64,000 nt of DNA from Saprospiraceae bacterium (GTDB taxonomy: Bacteria > Bacteroidota > Bacteroidia > Chitinophagales > Saprospiraceae): contig JADJGA010000012.1 in NCBI GenBank assembly GCA_016708265.1, positions 655,001 to 719,000 of the forward strand. Reading direction: 5' to 3'. The first letter of the stretch is position 1, and every line of letters begins with the position of its first letter. Below, in pieces: positions 63,579 through 64,000 of this stretch. The notes under the pieces are model-generated. The model was not told the DNA's origin and ran no database searches. It was given only the letters and a program-made list of their open reading frames with translations. A program made the translations under genes and the position numbers.

Positions 63579-64000
63579 TTAATGATTCACTCTGTATAAT
63601 ATATCAGCTATTTTCCGGTCGTTGCTTAATCTGGGAACTTTATTCTGTCCACCAAGTTTACCTATTGATTTCATATAATTCCGGAATGCATTTTTCTCTA
63701 ATACCCTGATTTTAAGATTTTGCAGTACTTTACCCTTGATCAGGTCGTTGTAATAGATATTTTGCCTGCACATTTCTTCATTCAGGCTACTTGAAAACTC
63801 CTTGATATCCGGAGGGAGCTCACCGAATTCGACAAACCATTCGTGATACGGTTCAGAATTATCAGGAGGATTGATCTGCGGTGCAACTGTAAATTCCACG
63901 ATGCTGCATTTGAATTTTGATGCTGTTTTTGTCATAGCCTCTTCCACTTCTTTACTGATCACATGTTCTCCAAAAGCTGATATATAATGATCGACTCTGC
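63579..64000 (-). CDS. GH3 auxin-responsive promoter family protein, C-terminal part
   Basis: The frame is open to the window end, so the start lies beyond it. The upstream codons read VDHYISAFGEHVISKEVEEA, the conserved YISAFGEHxI of the family. Downstream features are HEWFVEFGELPPDIKEFSSS, LNEEMCRQNIYYNDLIKGKV and GKLGGQNKVPRLSNDRKIAD, the C-terminal signature. GH3-family bacterial proteins are adenylate-forming acyl-acid transferases. Their substrate in Bacteroidota is not known. Confidence 0.88.
   Translation of the reverse strand, partial: RVDHYISAFGEHVISKEVEEAMTKTASKFKCSIVEFTVAPQINPPDNSEPYHEWFVEFGELPPDIKEFSSSLNEEMCRQNIYYNDLIKGKVLQNLKIRVLEKNAFRNYMKSIGKLGGQNKVPRLSNDRKIADILYRVNH

Overview
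The window looks like a chromosomal segment of a low-GC member of the Bacteroidota. Supporting signs are several secreted proteins that end in type IX secretion (T9SS) C-terminal sorting domains, an S46 dipeptidyl-peptidase, a TonB-dependent receptor with a carboxypeptidase-like N-terminal domain, a GH92 mannosidase, a GH3-type acyl-adenylate protein, TAnnTTTG-type promoter elements, and AT-rich spacers with palindromic repeats. A NifX-like/DUF134/DUF5320 group hints at an anaerobic or facultative relative of the Bacteroidales, but the lineage below phylum is a guess. No rRNA, tRNA or CRISPR array was seen.

Layout. 0-9 kb: end of an S46 peptidase, a tandem AAA+ ATPase, two small genes separated by three copies of a ~130 bp repeat, creD, an aldo/keto reductase and a YfiH-type protein. 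9-15 kb: a TSUP transporter, a crcB/DUF190/MFS operon, an alpha/beta hydrolase, a bicupin protein, then a decayed IS1182-type transposase. 15-23.5 kb: a Spherulin-4-like protein, a very large frameshifted secreted esterase-type protein, a VanZ gene beside an attC-like hairpin, a BamA-like outer-membrane protein, and a dead tyrosine recombinase with an integron-integrase-like C terminus. 23.5-28.1 kb: a galactose operon (galK, galM, Na+/sugar symporter, small membrane protein). 28.4-38.3 kb: T9SS and fibre-like proteins, a DUF2059 protein, a DUF1697 protein, a TonB receptor and a family-2 glycosyltransferase; many of these are split by one-base indels. 38.6-50 kb: nitroreductase, AlkB-type hydroxylase, TerC, the NifX/DUF5320/DUF134 group, an SDR, an M14 carboxypeptidase, and a phospholipid cluster (PlsC acyltransferase, lipid kinase, HAD phosphatase). 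50-54 kb: lipoprotein, Gfo/Idh/MocA oxidoreductase, ECF sigma factor with a membrane partner, and a YdeI-like protein with a CDGSH tail. 54-61 kb: a mosaic, cassette-like region with GH92, two small membrane-protein genes, an XRE regulator, attC-like hairpins, palindrome clusters and three relics of one IS1182-type element, one of them a 330 bp MITE-like form. 61-64 kb: a second ECF sigma/membrane-protein pair, a divergent DUF6249-like gene, a beta-barrel protein and the end of a GH3-family gene.

Two themes run through the window. First, at least ten single-base indels, mostly in short homopolymers, break otherwise well-conserved reading frames (DUF190, esterase-type protein, fibre-like protein, integral membrane protein, TonB receptor, glycosyltransferase, SGNH-like T9SS protein, HAD phosphatase). 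They point to sequence error or to widespread slippage. Second, several small genes are bounded by long imperfect hairpins or repeats, with a dead IntI-like recombinase in the same window. This suggests relics of a gene-cassette system. The functional calls rest on motifs read by eye; no database search was run.
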